In this document: one piece after another, positions 52,663-62,071 of the stretch
Position numbering within the stretch: position 1 is the first letter of the stretch
Layout of the letters: each line of letters begins with the position of its first letter
Assembly (NCBI RefSeq): GCF_037126285.1
Contig: NZ_CP147012.1
Coordinates: 4,114,676 to 4,178,675, forward strand
Length of the DNA stretch: 64,000 nt
Source of the DNA: Bernardetia sp. MNP-M8
Lineage (GTDB): Bacteria; Bacteroidota; Bacteroidia; Cytophagales; Bernardetiaceae
Direction: 5' to 3'
Notes under the pieces: model-generated
Seen by the model: only the letters and a program-made list of their open reading frames with translations
What the model was told of the DNA's origin: nothing
The model's database searches: none
Program-made: the position numbers and the translations under genes

Positions 52663-53436
52663 ATGTTACAGACTCTTTATAGAAAACTTATTCCAGAAGC
52701 TCTAAGAAAAAAAGTATATCAATGGAGAACTTCTAGTCAAGAAACTGCACCAAAGTATGATTGTCCAATATGTAAAAGTGAAGAAATTGTTTTTAATGAT
52801 TTTGGAAGTCCTGCACGAAAAAATGTAATGTGTACACAATGTGGTTCATTAGAAAGAAACAGAGCATTATGGCTTTTTCTAAATGACAAAACGAATATTT
52901 TTACTGAAAATATTACTTTATTACATGTTGCTCCAGAGAAAATATTTTTTGATAAATTTAAACAACAGCAGAATATAAATTATATCTATGGAGATAAGTT
53001 TGAAAAAGGATTTGAAAATATCTATCCTGAAGGAACTCGCTCATTAGATATAACTGATTTAAAAGATTTTGAAGATAATTCTATCGATGCTGTTATATGT
53101 AGCCATGTACTAGAACACGTACCCGACGATGCAAAAGCTATGAAGCAATTTCTTAGAGTATTAAAACCTAGTGCATGGGCAGTTCTTTTAGTTCCTATTG
53201 ATTATAATAGAGAAACAACGTACGAAGATTGGAGCATTACATCAGAAGAGGAACGAAAAAAACACTTTGGTCAAGAAGATCATGTACGTTGGTATGGCAG
53301 AGATTATCCAAAAAAATTAGAAGAAGCTGGCTTTGAAGTAATTATTTATGATACTGAAACAGAAGTATCACCTGAAATACGAGAAAAATATAGACTTGCA
53401 ACTGAAAAAATATATTTCTGTGTAAAACCTAACTAA
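52663..53436 (+). CDS. Class I SAM-dependent methyltransferase with zinc-finger-like N-terminus
   Basis: The N-terminal part holds two C-x-x-C pairs (CPIC and CTQC) about 30 residues apart, forming a zinc-ribbon-like start. The methyltransferase domain follows with a VICSHVLEHVPDD core and LRVLKPSAWAVLLVP, the usual acidic and post-loop motifs. Length 257. Likely methylates a sugar of the polysaccharide or a phosphate; specificity unknown. Overlaps the next gene by one base (TAATG). Confidence 0.75.
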   Translation: MLQTLYRKLIPEALRKKVYQWRTSSQETAPKYDCPICKSEEIVFNDFGSPARKNVMCTQCGSLERNRALWLFLNDKTNIFTENITLLHVAPEKIFFDKFKQQQNINYIYGDKFEKGFENIYPEGTRSLDITDLKDFEDNSIDAVICSHVLEHVPDDAKAMKQFLRVLKPSAWAVLLVPIDYNRETTYEDWSITSEEERKKHFGQEDHVRWYGRDYPKKLEEAGFEVIIYDTETEVSPEIREKYRLATEKIYFCVKPN

Positions 53437-54494
53437 TGAATCCTTTAGTATCTATTATAACTCCGTTATTTAATCGCCAAGAACTTATCAAGGCAACAGC
53501 TAAATCTGTCTTAGAACAACAATATGCAAATTGGGAATGGATTATTGTTGATGACGGCTCAACAGACAACTCTTTACAAGTAGTAAAAGAATATCAAAAA
53601 AATGATGATAGAATAAAAGTTTATCAAAGAAATCGTCTACCTAAAGGAGCTTCCACTTGTAGGAATATAGCAACAGAAAATGCTGAAGGGGAATATATTA
53701 TATTTTTAGATTCTGATGATTGTTTGTTGCCTCATTGTTTGAAACAACGTACTCAAGTAGCTCTTGAGAATCCAACTATGGATTTTTGGGTATTTCAAAA
53801 CTTGATTAAGGACGAGTCTGATACTACTTCTATAAAACTATGGAATATTATTACAGAAGAAGAAACATTTCCTCGTTTTTTAAAGCATGATGCGCTTTGG
53901 GTTACAGGTTCTCCCTTATATAATCGTAATTTTATAAAATTATATCCTTTTGATGAGAGTTTACCTTCTTGGCAAGATTATGAATTGCATGTCAGAATTT
54001 TATTGGATAAACCCAAATTTGAAATATTTTATCAATTGCCTCCAGATCTAATTGTCTTTACTCATACAGAGAAAGACCGAATTAGTATAAAATTAAAAAG
54101 TATGGAACACCTAAAAATTCATACAAAAATATTAGAAGGTTTTTGGAATGTTTTATGCAAAACTAAAGAGTGTGAAAAATATCAAAGTATATTTCTAAAA
54201 CGTTTTTTTGGACAAGCAGAATATCTTTGGGAGGTGGTAGAAAATCGTTCAGAAGCCAAAAAAGCTCTCAGAATAATAAAAAAGTATAATCTGACTTCTA
54301 GTTTTACATATAAAAGAATACAAATTTATTACCTATTAAAATATTGGTTACACTTTGGTAAAATGCCTGCTTTCATCAGAGATAGTCTGCGTAAATTTAC
54401 TTTTAAAAAAGTTTTGCCTAAAGAACTACAACAGAAGTTTCGTGTTTTTATAGGAAAAATAGACTATAATCCAGAAGATTATCCACAAATATAA
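53436..54494 (+). CDS. GT2 family glycosyltransferase
   Basis: GT-A transferase: [20 protein letters not shown], an [17 protein letters not shown] strand and the FLDSDD metal motif at about residue 94. 352 residues with a C-terminal helical extension not typical of all GT2 enzymes. Seven bases precede the second aminotransferase gene. Confidence 0.85.
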   Translation: MNPLVSIITPLFNRQELIKATAKSVLEQQYANWEWIIVDDGSTDNSLQVVKEYQKNDDRIKVYQRNRLPKGASTCRNIATENAEGEYIIFLDSDDCLLPHCLKQRTQVALENPTMDFWVFQNLIKDESDTTSIKLWNIITEEETFPRFLKHDALWVTGSPLYNRNFIKLYPFDESLPSWQDYELHVRILLDKPKFEIFYQLPPDLIVFTHTEKDRISIKLKSMEHLKIHTKILEGFWNVLCKTKECEKYQSIFLKRFFGQAEYLWEVVENRSEAKKALRIIKKYNLTSSFTYKRIQIYYLLKYWLHFGKMPAFIRDSLRKFTFKKVLPKELQQKFRVFIGKIDYNPEDYPQI

Positions 54495-54501
54495 TATTGG
54501 A

Positions 54502-55620
54502 ATGCTTCCCTACGAAAACCTAAACCACTCCAACCAATCTTTTTTTAAAGAATATCAAAAGAAATTCAATCAAATTTTAGAAAAAGGATATTTTATTTTG
54601 GGAAATGAAGTCGCAGAATTTGAAAAAGAATTTGCTACTTACTGCGAGACTGATTTTTGTATTGGTGTGGGAAATGGATTAGATGCACTTACAATTATCT
54701 TAAAAGCACTAGCTGAAAAATATGCTTTTTCTAAAGAAAAGGATGAAGTAGAAATAATTGTTCCCTCAAATACCTATATCGCTACTATTTTAGCTATTCT
54801 TCAAAACGGTTTCAAACCTGTTTTGGTAGAGCCTGATATAAACACATATAATATAAATCCATCAGAAATTGAAAAAGCAATAACTCCGAAAACCAAAGTG
54901 ATAATAGTAGTTCACTTGTATGGAAAACTCTGTCAAATGGACAAAATACAACAGATTGCTAAAAAATATAATTTGCTTATTGTAGAAGATGCTGCTCAAG
55001 CCCATGGTGCAAGTCTTAAAATTAATTCTGAGAATAAAAAGGCAGGAAGTTTTGGAATTGCAAATGGTTTTAGTTTTTATCCAACCAAAAATCTAGGGGC
55101 ATTAGGTGATGGAGGTGCAATTACTACAAATGATTTAGAGTTAAACGAATTATTTCGTTTGCTTCGAAATTACGGTTCAAACCGAAAATACTATAATGAA
55201 AAAATTGGTTTTAATTCTCGTTTAGATGAACTTCAAGCAGCTTTTTTACGAATCAAACTTCAAAAGCTAGATGAAATAAATAATCACAAACGAAAACTAG
55301 CCAAAATCTATTTAGAAAATCTGAAATCTGATTTTATTCTTCCAGTTGTAGAACCAAACTATTACGATGTCTATCATATCTTTGCTATTCGTCATCCCAA
55401 AAGAGATAAATTAAAAACCTTTTTACTCAAAAATGAAATTGGTACAGAAATTCATTATCCAGTTCCACCAGCCGAACAAAAAGCACTAGAAGGGGTTTTA
55501 GATAAAACTTATTTTCCAATTGCTAAACAGATTCATCAAACTATTCTGAGCCTTCCAATTTCGTATTTTCATACTGAAAATGATGTTCTGAGAGTTATTG
55601 AAGTGATGAATAAGTTTTAA
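54502..55620 (+). CDS. DegT/DnrJ/EryC1 aminotransferase, FdtB/QdtB-like (copy 2)
   Basis: Same family as the gene at 48501. The PLP lysine is Lys196 in [13 protein letters not shown], shifted by a five-residue insertion (around ENKKA). The C-terminal third is also nearly identical in layout. It lies at the end of the main cluster, six kilobases after copy 1. The pair may serve two different amino sugars, or copy 2 may be a backup from duplication. It has no ketoisomerase gene beside it. Confidence 0.82.
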   Translation: MLPYENLNHSNQSFFKEYQKKFNQILEKGYFILGNEVAEFEKEFATYCETDFCIGVGNGLDALTIILKALAEKYAFSKEKDEVEIIVPSNTYIATILAILQNGFKPVLVEPDINTYNINPSEIEKAITPKTKVIIVVHLYGKLCQMDKIQQIAKKYNLLIVEDAAQAHGASLKINSENKKAGSFGIANGFSFYPTKNLGALGDGGAITTNDLELNELFRLLRNYGSNRKYYNEKIGFNSRLDELQAAFLRIKLQKLDEINNHKRKLAKIYLENLKSDFILPVVEPNYYDVYHIFAIRHPKRDKLKTFLLKNEIGTEIHYPVPPAEQKALEGVLDKTYFPIAKQIHQTILSLPISYFHTENDVLRVIEVMNKF

Positions 55621-55688
55621 AATTTGATTTTGATATATATTGCCTTCAGGTAAGTCAAATTTCATTTCCAAAGTGTCAGAAATATACT

Positions 55689-55696
55689 TAAATTTG
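55689..55696 (+). promoter_or_regulatory. -7 promoter-like box before the GT9 gene
   Basis: TAAATTTG, 25 bases before the TTG start at 55721. The 100-base gap before this gene is large for the cluster, so it may mark a separate unit. Confidence 0.4.
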
Positions 55697-55720
55697 CAGA
55701 AAAACAAACGAAAATAACCA

Positions 55721-56791
55721 TTGAAAAAAATACTCATTCTTCGTTTTTCTTCTATTGGAGATATTGTCTTGACTACACCAGTCATTCGTTCTCTCAAAAT
55801 GCAATTTTCTTCTGTGCATAATGAAGATTTAGAGTTGCATTATGCTACCAAAGCGAGTTTTGAAACTGTTTTGAAATACAATCCTTATTTAGACAAAATT
55901 CATTTACTTCAAAAACAGCAGTCACTTTCTGATTTTATTTCTCTTCTCAAAAAAGAAAATTTTGATGTAATTATTGATTTACATAAAAACCTCAGAACCA
56001 GTATTATAAAGTTTAGATTAGATGCAAAATCTTATACTTTCGAAAAACTAAATTTTGAAAAGTGGTTGTATGTCAATCTGAAAAAAAACAAAATGCCTAA
56101 TCGTCATATTGTCGAAAGATATATGGATACACTTAAGGATTTAGGAATTTCTTTAGAAGAAGATGAAAAACAAAGCGATAACAAAATAAATAAAGAAGTA
56201 AAAGGATTAGATTATTTTTTAGGACAAGAAGACCATTTTGAATTAAATTGGTTACCCAAATCACATCAAGAAGGATATATTGCTTTTGCAATTGGAGGAG
56301 CGCATAACACCAAAAAACTTCCTTTAAAGAGAATGATTGAGCTTTGTGATAAAATAAATAAGCCTATTGTTCTGTTGGGAGGAAAGGAAGATGCTGAAAA
56401 CGGACAAGCAATTTTTGATTTTTTTGAGAAAGATAGAGATACCTTCGACTCGCAAGAAGCAATTGAAAAATTAGGAAAAAAAACACGTATTTTTGATGGA
56501 TGTGGTAAACTTACACTAGGACAATCTGCTTCTTTACTTAAACAATCAAGAGTAGTTTTTTCGCATGATACTGGTCTTATGCATATTGCAGCAGCTTTTA
56601 AGAAAAAAATATATTCTATTTGGGGAAATACTACACCTGCTTTGGGGATGTATCCCTACAAAACACAATTTGTTGTTTTTGAGAATAATAAAATTAATTG
56701 TCGCCCCTGTTCAAAAATTGGTTTTAAAGCCTGTCCTAAAGGTCATTTTAAGTGTATGAATGATATAGTATTTGATTTTTGGATTCAATAA
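55721..56791 (+). CDS. GT9 family glycosyltransferase (heptosyltransferase-like)
   Basis: Resembles WaaF/WaaC: KILILRFSSIGDIVLTTPVIRSLK start, DVIIDLHKNLRTS, the ADP-sugar site FSHDTGLMHIAAAF, and a C-terminal NCRPC with two further cysteines. The start is a TTG; the family begins exactly at KKILILRFSSIGD, and no in-frame ATG precedes it. 356 residues. In Bacteroidetes such genes often encode lipopolysaccharide core transferases. It lies 100 bases behind the second aminotransferase. Confidence 0.82.
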   Translation: MKKILILRFSSIGDIVLTTPVIRSLKMQFSSVHNEDLELHYATKASFETVLKYNPYLDKIHLLQKQQSLSDFISLLKKENFDVIIDLHKNLRTSIIKFRLDAKSYTFEKLNFEKWLYVNLKKNKMPNRHIVERYMDTLKDLGISLEEDEKQSDNKINKEVKGLDYFLGQEDHFELNWLPKSHQEGYIAFAIGGAHNTKKLPLKRMIELCDKINKPIVLLGGKEDAENGQAIFDFFEKDRDTFDSQEAIEKLGKKTRIFDGCGKLTLGQSASLLKQSRVVFSHDTGLMHIAAAFKKKIYSIWGNTTPALGMYPYKTQFVVFENNKINCRPCSKIGFKACPKGHFKCMNDIVFDFWIQ

Positions 56792-56965
56792 AAGTTATTG
56801 ACTTTTTGCCAAAAATATCAAGTTTATAATTCAAAATTCCTTATTTTTACATTTTTGTTTTTGTTCCGAATTATGACTGATGGAACATATTGAATTAAAA
56901 TAGCAGAAAGTGAAAAATACCTAAAAATAGATAATACAACTAATAAAATAAATAAAAATATAATT

Positions 56966-57970
56966 ATGATGAATGAATTAATTTCTAGTTTTCCTAAACA
57001 GTTGGAAGATGCATATTCAGCTTTTCAAAAACTTTCCCTTTCTTCTTTCGAAAAATCAGATAGAAAAATATCTAATATAGTAGTAGTAGGTTTGGGAGGT
57101 TCTGGAATTGGAGGTAATTTGGTACAAACTATCACTCGTAGTTTATTAAAAATACCTTACCAAGTTTGTAAAACGTATAATTTGCCAAGTTATATCAACG
57201 AAAACACACTTTTTATTGCTTCATCATTTTCTGGAAATACAGAAGAAACTTTAGCTTCTTTGGAAGAAGCACAGCGAAAAGGAGCATATATAGCTTGTCT
57301 TACTTCAGGAGGAAAAATAGAGCAAATAGCTAATGAAAAAGGATTTGATTTAGTTCCTTTAAAATCTCTAGCAGCTTGTCCAAGAGCTCATTTGCCTTAT
57401 TCTGCTACTTCTTTGTTGTTGCTTTTACATCATTACAGACTTATTGATATAGATTTTGGAACAGAAATTAAAGAGACTGTAAATAGCCTAAATCAAAAAA
57501 ATGATACTATAAAAACAGATGCAAAAGAAATAGCTATTTCTCTGAAAGGCAAGTTTCCAATTTTATATGCAGATGCAATTTTAGAACCGATGCTCATTCG
57601 TTTTCAACAACAAATTAATGAAAATGCAAAGCAACTTTGTCATGTGGCTGTTTTTCCAGAAATGAATCATAATGAACTAGTAGGCTGGCATTTACCAAAA
57701 GAAATTTTATCAAAAACACATATTCTACTTTTTCATTCAGATTATGATCACGAAAGAGTGAGCAAAAGAATGGAAATTTGTGAAACTATTTTTAATAAAC
57801 ACACAAATTCTATTACCCATATTTCAGCAAAAGGAAATTCATTTTTAGAGCAAGTATTTTATTTAATTTATCTTACTGATTGGGTTTCATATTATTTAGC
57901 AGAAGAAAATGGAGTTGATCCTTTTCCAGTAGAAGTAATTAATTATTTAAAATCTTCTTTACAAGAATAG
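56966..57970 (+). CDS. Bifunctional phosphoglucose/phosphomannose isomerase
   Basis: Interconverts fructose-6-phosphate with glucose- or mannose-6-phosphate. A double SIS domain protein: VVVGLGGSGIGGNLV, ASSFSGNTEETLASLEEA, then AACPRAHLPYSA and an EMNHNELVGW segment with the histidine-glutamate catalytic region. 334 residues is right for the archaeal/bacterial bifunctional type. It can feed mannose-derived nucleotide sugars for the preceding cluster. Monocistronic after 174 gene-free bases with only weak promoter-like sequence. Confidence 0.85.
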   Translation: MMNELISSFPKQLEDAYSAFQKLSLSSFEKSDRKISNIVVVGLGGSGIGGNLVQTITRSLLKIPYQVCKTYNLPSYINENTLFIASSFSGNTEETLASLEEAQRKGAYIACLTSGGKIEQIANEKGFDLVPLKSLAACPRAHLPYSATSLLLLLHHYRLIDIDFGTEIKETVNSLNQKNDTIKTDAKEIAISLKGKFPILYADAILEPMLIRFQQQINENAKQLCHVAVFPEMNHNELVGWHLPKEILSKTHILLFHSDYDHERVSKRMEICETIFNKHTNSITHISAKGNSFLEQVFYLIYLTDWVSYYLAEENGVDPFPVEVINYLKSSLQE

Positions 57971-58057
57971 TAGCTTATGATTTAGCCTGAGAAATATGTA
58001 CCGTACACTTTAGTGTGCGAAAAACTATTACCTTTTAAGAAGTGAAAAAATAAAAAC

Positions 58058-58753
58058 ATGCAAACAGTTTTATTCGAACATTTAGGAACTCTTTCTTATC
58101 AAAAAGCATGGGATTATCAACAAGAAGTTTTTGATAGAATTTTTGACGTAAAAAAACAGAATCGTCAACTAAAAGAAGAACAAACTCCTACACCTAATTA
58201 TCTTCTTTTTTGTCAGCATAACCCTGTTTTTACAATGGGAAAGGCTGGTTCTTTAGATAATTTATTGCTTTCTGAAAAAGAACTAAATCAAAAAGGAATT
58301 GAATACTTTGAGATAAATAGAGGTGGAGATGTGACTTTTCATGGGCTTGAACAGCTTATTGGATATCCTATTTTAGACTTAATGAACTTCAAACAAGATT
58401 TGCATTGGTATTTTAGAGAATTAGAGGAAGTCATTATTCAGACAATGCAAACCTATAATTTAGATGCAGGTAGAGTAGAAGGACTTACAGGTGTCTGGAT
58501 AGATCCTAATTCAGAAAATCCAAGAAAAATATGTGCTATTGGCATTCGTGCAAGCAGGTGGATAACTATGCACGGTTTTGCACTCAATGTAAATACAGAT
58601 TTATCTTATTTTGATTTGATAATTCCCTGTGGGATAAAAGATAAAGAGGTTACTTCTTTAGAAAAAGAAGTAGGAAAAAAAATAAACATGCAGGAAGTAG
58701 AGCAGAGAGTAAAACAACAGTTTGAAAAAAGATTTAATGTAAAAATTGTGTAA
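58058..58753 (+). CDS. lipB: Octanoyl-[ACP]:protein N-octanoyltransferase LipB
   Basis: Transfers octanoate from acyl carrier protein to lipoyl domains. Motifs: HNPVFTMGK, NRGGDVTFHGLEQLIGYPI, RVEGLTGVWI, the K-I-C-A-I-G-I catalytic-lysine strand and the thioester cysteine in DLIIPCGI. Length 231. Cytoplasmic. A tandem repeat follows its stop. Confidence 0.93.
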   Translation: MQTVLFEHLGTLSYQKAWDYQQEVFDRIFDVKKQNRQLKEEQTPTPNYLLFCQHNPVFTMGKAGSLDNLLLSEKELNQKGIEYFEINRGGDVTFHGLEQLIGYPILDLMNFKQDLHWYFRELEEVIIQTMQTYNLDAGRVEGLTGVWIDPNSENPRKICAIGIRASRWITMHGFALNVNTDLSYFDLIIPCGIKDKEVTSLEKEVGKKINMQEVEQRVKQQFEKRFNVKIV

Positions 58754-58786
58754 GAATTACGAATTACGAATTACGAATTACGAATT
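58754..58786 (+). repeat. Seven-base tandem repeat GAATTAC
   Basis: Four whole GAATTAC units and a partial fifth (GAATT) begin at the lipB stop codon. The copies are identical. No spacer-repeat structure as in CRISPR. Confidence 0.9.
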
Positions 58787-58857
58787 TTACTCATTAAAAA
58801 ACAATGTTATTTATACTAACTATCAAAGAAACGAAGTTTCGTACTGATAACTGATAA

Positions 58858-59472
58858 ATGATTCTACTACTAGATAATTTTGATTCTTTTACTTATAATT
58901 TATGGGATTATGTACAGCGTTTGGGAGTTGAGTGTAAAGTTTTTAGAAATGATACACCTTTAAAAGAACTTCAAGAACATAATTTTACAGGAATTATACT
59001 TTCCCCTGGGTTTGGGAAACCTAAAGAAGCAGGAAATATGATGGACGTAATTGATTATTACCATCAAAAATTACCTATTTTGGGAGTTTGCTTAGGACAT
59101 CAAGCATTAGGAATTTATTTTGGTGCAAAGCTAATCTATGCAGAAAAACCAATGCATGGCAAAGTCTCAACTATTAAATGCAAAGTAAATCAAAAAACGG
59201 ATTTACTTTTCCAAAATATGCCTTCAAAAATAGAGGTTGTTCGTTATCATTCTTTACTAATAGATTTAGAAAAAAATAATACATTACTATATCCCACAGC
59301 TTACACAGAAAAGAACGAGTTAATGGCATTTTCTCATATAACACTTCCCATAAAAGCAATTCAATTTCATCCAGAAGCTGCTCTGACAGAATACGGTTTA
59401 CAAATGTTAGAAAATTGGCTTTCTCTAACCAAAACCAAAAAAATAATCAAAGAAGAAGTGAGTATAAAATGA
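58858..59472 (+). CDS. Glutamine amidotransferase component II (TrpG/PabA-type)
   Basis: Class I amidotransferase: DNFDSFTYNLWDYVQRLG start, nucleophile cysteine in GVCLGHQALGI, the His-Glu in IQFHPEAA and LSPGFGKP for the oxyanion loop. 204 residues is the normal size of the TrpG/PabA subunit, which supplies ammonia to anthranilate or aminodeoxychorismate synthase. No TrpE or PabB gene is near, so it could be either. A 35-codon ORF overlaps its stop by ATGA. Confidence 0.85.
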   Translation: MILLLDNFDSFTYNLWDYVQRLGVECKVFRNDTPLKELQEHNFTGIILSPGFGKPKEAGNMMDVIDYYHQKLPILGVCLGHQALGIYFGAKLIYAEKPMHGKVSTIKCKVNQKTDLLFQNMPSKIEVVRYHSLLIDLEKNNTLLYPTAYTEKNELMAFSHITLPIKAIQFHPEAALTEYGLQMLENWLSLTKTKKIIKEEVSIK

Positions 59473-59576
59473 AATATTTAATTGATAAAGTAAAGCCAAA
59501 AGAAGCCAAACGAATTTATGAAATAATAGATTATTTTTTAATAAACTTTATCACGGTTTGTATTAAGGTAACTTAG
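59469..59576 (+). pseudogene. Small ORF, possibly truncated gene fragment
   Basis: An ATGA overlap with the preceding stop gives 35 codons (MKYLIDKVKPKEAKRIYEI and more) ending in a stop inside a palindromic element. The overlap suggests it once was a coupled gene; the element from 59548 may have cut it off. The rest was not found downstream in this frame. Not recognised. Confidence 0.35.
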
Positions 59577-59612
59577 ACTAGAAGTCTGAACATCAAAAAA
59601 TAACCGTGATAA
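59548..59612. repeat. 65-base nested palindromic element
   Basis: Perfect 11-bp outer arms, TTATCACGGTT at 59548-59558 and AACCGTGATAA at 59602-59612, enclose a small inner hairpin AGACT-AGA-AGTCT (59575-59587). A layout like a small inserted repeat; no transposase and no clear target duplication. Confidence 0.55.
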
Positions 59613-59972
59613 CCTTTAATAATAATGGAATTTAACAATTTGATAAGAGAATATATTGCGTATGAAGCCTACTTTTTTAACCACAAAATTAACAGAAAAT
59701 TAAGAGAATGAAAATACAACTACTTGTAAGTTAAAATTGCCTTGTTCATATAAAATATAGTTTTTTATCAAAAAAAATCTGTATTAATCTGTAAGATATG
59801 TGTTCCATAAAAATAGTAGGATACAGTAGAAAAACAAAAAGGTTTTTAAATATTTTTTTCTCCACTCAAAACTGATTTCAAAAACTTTCGTAACAATCCA
59901 AACTTTCGTACCTTTGCGCTTTCAAATTCTAAAAAAATAGGTATTTATTTATATAAACAAGAAAAATAGATT
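59613..59972 (+). other. Gene-free stretch before ychF with promoter
   Basis: AT-rich. A 28-codon ORF starting at 59625 (MEFNNLIREYIAYEA and more) is too short to support as a gene. Near the end is the ychF promoter (next entry). No RNA gene is seen. Confidence 0.4.
59909..59916 (+). promoter_or_regulatory. ychF promoter -7 box
   Basis: TACCTTTG, with TTTCG at 59886-59890 as the upstream element, and GCGC following. 57 bases before the ATG at 59973; the best promoter match in the window. Confidence 0.65.
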
Positions 59973-61070
59973 ATGGGATTACGTTGTGGAATCGTTGGTT
60001 TGCCAAATGTTGGGAAATCTACTCTTTTTAATGCTTTATCTTCAGCAAAGGCAGAATCAGCCAATTATCCATTTTGTACGATTGAGCCAAATGTAGGTAT
60101 CGTTACTGTTCCAGATGAGCGTATTGCAGTTTTGGAAGACTTGATTACACCACAGCGAACTGTTCCAGCAATTATCGAATTTGTGGATATTGCAGGTCTT
60201 GTACGTGGCGCAAGTAAGGGCGAAGGGCTAGGAAATCAGTTTTTGGCAAATATCAGAGAAGTAGATGCGATTGCTCATGTAATTCGTTGTTTTGAAGATG
60301 ATAATATTATTCACGTTGATGGAAAAATAAATCCTGTTTCAGATAAAGAAACGATTGATATTGAATTGCAATTAAAAGATTTAGAAACTGTCGAAAAACG
60401 TCTTGTTCGCATTGGAAAAGCTGCTCGTACTGGTGACAAAACAGCAAAAAAAGAATTTGAGGCTTTCGAAAAAGTAAGATTACATTTAGAACAAGGAAAA
60501 AATCTTCGTTCTTTAGTTTTAGAAAAAGACGAAAACGAAATTGTAGAAGAAGCATTTTTGCTTACTCGCAAACCTGTAATTTATGTAGCCAATGTAGATG
60601 AAAAATCTATTCATACAGGAAATGCACTTGTAGACCAGCTCAAAGAATCTGTAAAAGATGAAAATGCAGAAGTAGTTATGGTTTGTGCTTCTATCGAATC
60701 TCAGATTGCAGAATTGGAAGACCAAGAAGAAAAAGATATGTTTTTGGAAGAATATGCGCTTAAAGAATCTGGTCTTAACAAACTTATTCGTAGTGCATAC
60801 TCTATTTTAAACCTAATTACTTATTTCACAGCAGGTGTAAAAGAAGTTAGAGCGTGGACAATCGAAAGAGGTTGGAAAGCTCCAAAGGCTGCAAGTGTTA
60901 TTCATACTGATTTTGAGCGTGGCTTTATCCGTGCAGAAGTAATCAAATTAGAGGATTATACAAAATACAGAACTGAAGTGGCATTGAAAGAAGCAGGAAA
61001 GTTAGCCGTAGAAGGAAAAGAATATGTAGTAGAAGATGGTGATGTAATGCATTTTAGGTTTAATGTATAA
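59973..61070 (+). CDS. ychF: Redox-regulated Obg-family ATPase YchF
   Basis: A translation-associated P-loop protein that binds ATP rather than GTP. G1 GLPNVGKST at residues 8-16, DIAGLVRGASKGEGLGN as G3 region, a coiled-coil insertion (around residues 135-175), and a C-terminal TGS domain ending in HFRFNV. Length of 365 residues is normal. Strong promoter and terminator frame a single-gene transcript. Confidence 0.94.
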   Translation: MGLRCGIVGLPNVGKSTLFNALSSAKAESANYPFCTIEPNVGIVTVPDERIAVLEDLITPQRTVPAIIEFVDIAGLVRGASKGEGLGNQFLANIREVDAIAHVIRCFEDDNIIHVDGKINPVSDKETIDIELQLKDLETVEKRLVRIGKAARTGDKTAKKEFEAFEKVRLHLEQGKNLRSLVLEKDENEIVEEAFLLTRKPVIYVANVDEKSIHTGNALVDQLKESVKDENAEVVMVCASIESQIAELEDQEEKDMFLEEYALKESGLNKLIRSAYSILNLITYFTAGVKEVRAWTIERGWKAPKAASVIHTDFERGFIRAEVIKLEDYTKYRTEVALKEAGKLAVEGKEYVVEDGDVMHFRFNV

Positions 61071-61100
61071 TAAGAATTGATAGAAAACTCTATCTTCAAA

Positions 61101-61132
61101 AAACTACTTTCTTATTAAAAAGAGAGTAGTTT
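61101..61132 (+). terminator. ychF terminator
   Basis: A 13-bp stem (AAACTACTTTCTT paired with AAGAGAGTAGTTT, one G-T) with a 6-nt loop and a long T-run. Confidence 0.9.
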
Positions 61133-61240
61133 TTTTTTATTCTAATTTTAAAAACTCAAAAAGGCAACTTTTTTGCATTGTTTAGAGTAAAAATAAATAT
61201 AATCCTATCTTAAAGTTATTTTAATTATTTGTTTACCCTA

Positions 61241-62071
61241 ATGAAGTCAAAAAAAACATCGGATATTACAGACTCTGCTGATGAAAGTGAAATTTCAGCC
61301 AAACAAAACAACATATCAATAAACAATAAAAAACTAGTCGGTTCTTTTACTAGAGGAATTTACTTTCTTCTTATTTTGAGTGGCTTTTTGTTTATGGCAT
61401 CTTCTTGCAAACCTTCTGTAAAAAAATATACAGAAAATGCACGTCAGTTGATGTTAGAAGGAAAGTTTGAAGAAGCAATTCCTATCTTAAATACAGCTAT
61501 CAAAAAAAACTCTAGTAGTCATGAAGCCTACAATTTGCGTGGTGCTGCTTATTTAGAACTTGATAGATTTGAAAAAGCAAAAGAAGATTTAGATAAAGCT
61601 ATTAAACTTCATAAAAAAGACTATCGATATTTTTATAATCGTGCAAAAGCAAAAAAAGTCCTTAAAGAATACGAAGCTGCTGTCGAAGATTATAATAAAG
61701 CAATTGCTCTCAACGAGCATGTAGCAGATATGTATTTAGAAAGAGGAGAACTCTTTTTAACTTTACACAAAGGAAATGAATCTATAAAAGATTTAGACAA
61801 GGCTGTGATGCTCAATGCTTCTGAAAAGATGGCTTACTTCAATAGGGCAGAAGCACATTATTTACTTCACGAACTTAAAGAAGCAATTATAGATTTAGAA
61901 AAATGTGTTCGTTTGGATGAGCAGTTTGGAAAAGGACATTACCGTTTGGCTCAAATTGCCTTAGAAATAAATCAAAATAGGGCAAACAGAGATATTTGTC
62001 TGCATCTTAAATCGGCTATTAGTGGAGGTTGCCCAGAAGCTGAAACATTGATAAATAAGGTTTGTAGATAA
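61241..62071 (+). CDS. TPR repeat lipoprotein
   Basis: After a 45-residue polar N-terminus comes a hydrophobic segment and a lipobox-like MASSC, unusual in length for a lipoprotein; it may instead be a membrane anchor. The rest consists of about six TPR helices pairs, e.g. GKFEEAIPILNTAIKKNSSSHEAYNLRG, and DRFEKAKEDLDKAIKL. ATG at 61241 is preferred to TTG at 61229. Protein-protein interaction role in the envelope is likely. Its stop abuts the stop of the convergent GNAT gene. Confidence 0.75.
   Translation: MKSKKTSDITDSADESEISAKQNNISINNKKLVGSFTRGIYFLLILSGFLFMASSCKPSVKKYTENARQLMLEGKFEEAIPILNTAIKKNSSSHEAYNLRGAAYLELDRFEKAKEDLDKAIKLHKKDYRYFYNRAKAKKVLKEYEAAVEDYNKAIALNEHVADMYLERGELFLTLHKGNESIKDLDKAVMLNASEKMAYFNRAEAHYLLHELKEAIIDLEKCVRLDEQFGKGHYRLAQIALEINQNRANRDICLHLKSAISGGCPEAETLINKVCR

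Noticed and set aside
58754-58786. Possible CRISPR-like array
   Set aside because: The seven-base units are contiguous with no spacers, and no cas gene is present.
59625-59711. 28-codon ORF before ychF
   Set aside because: Too short, no homologous features and no promoter of its own; treated as intergenic.
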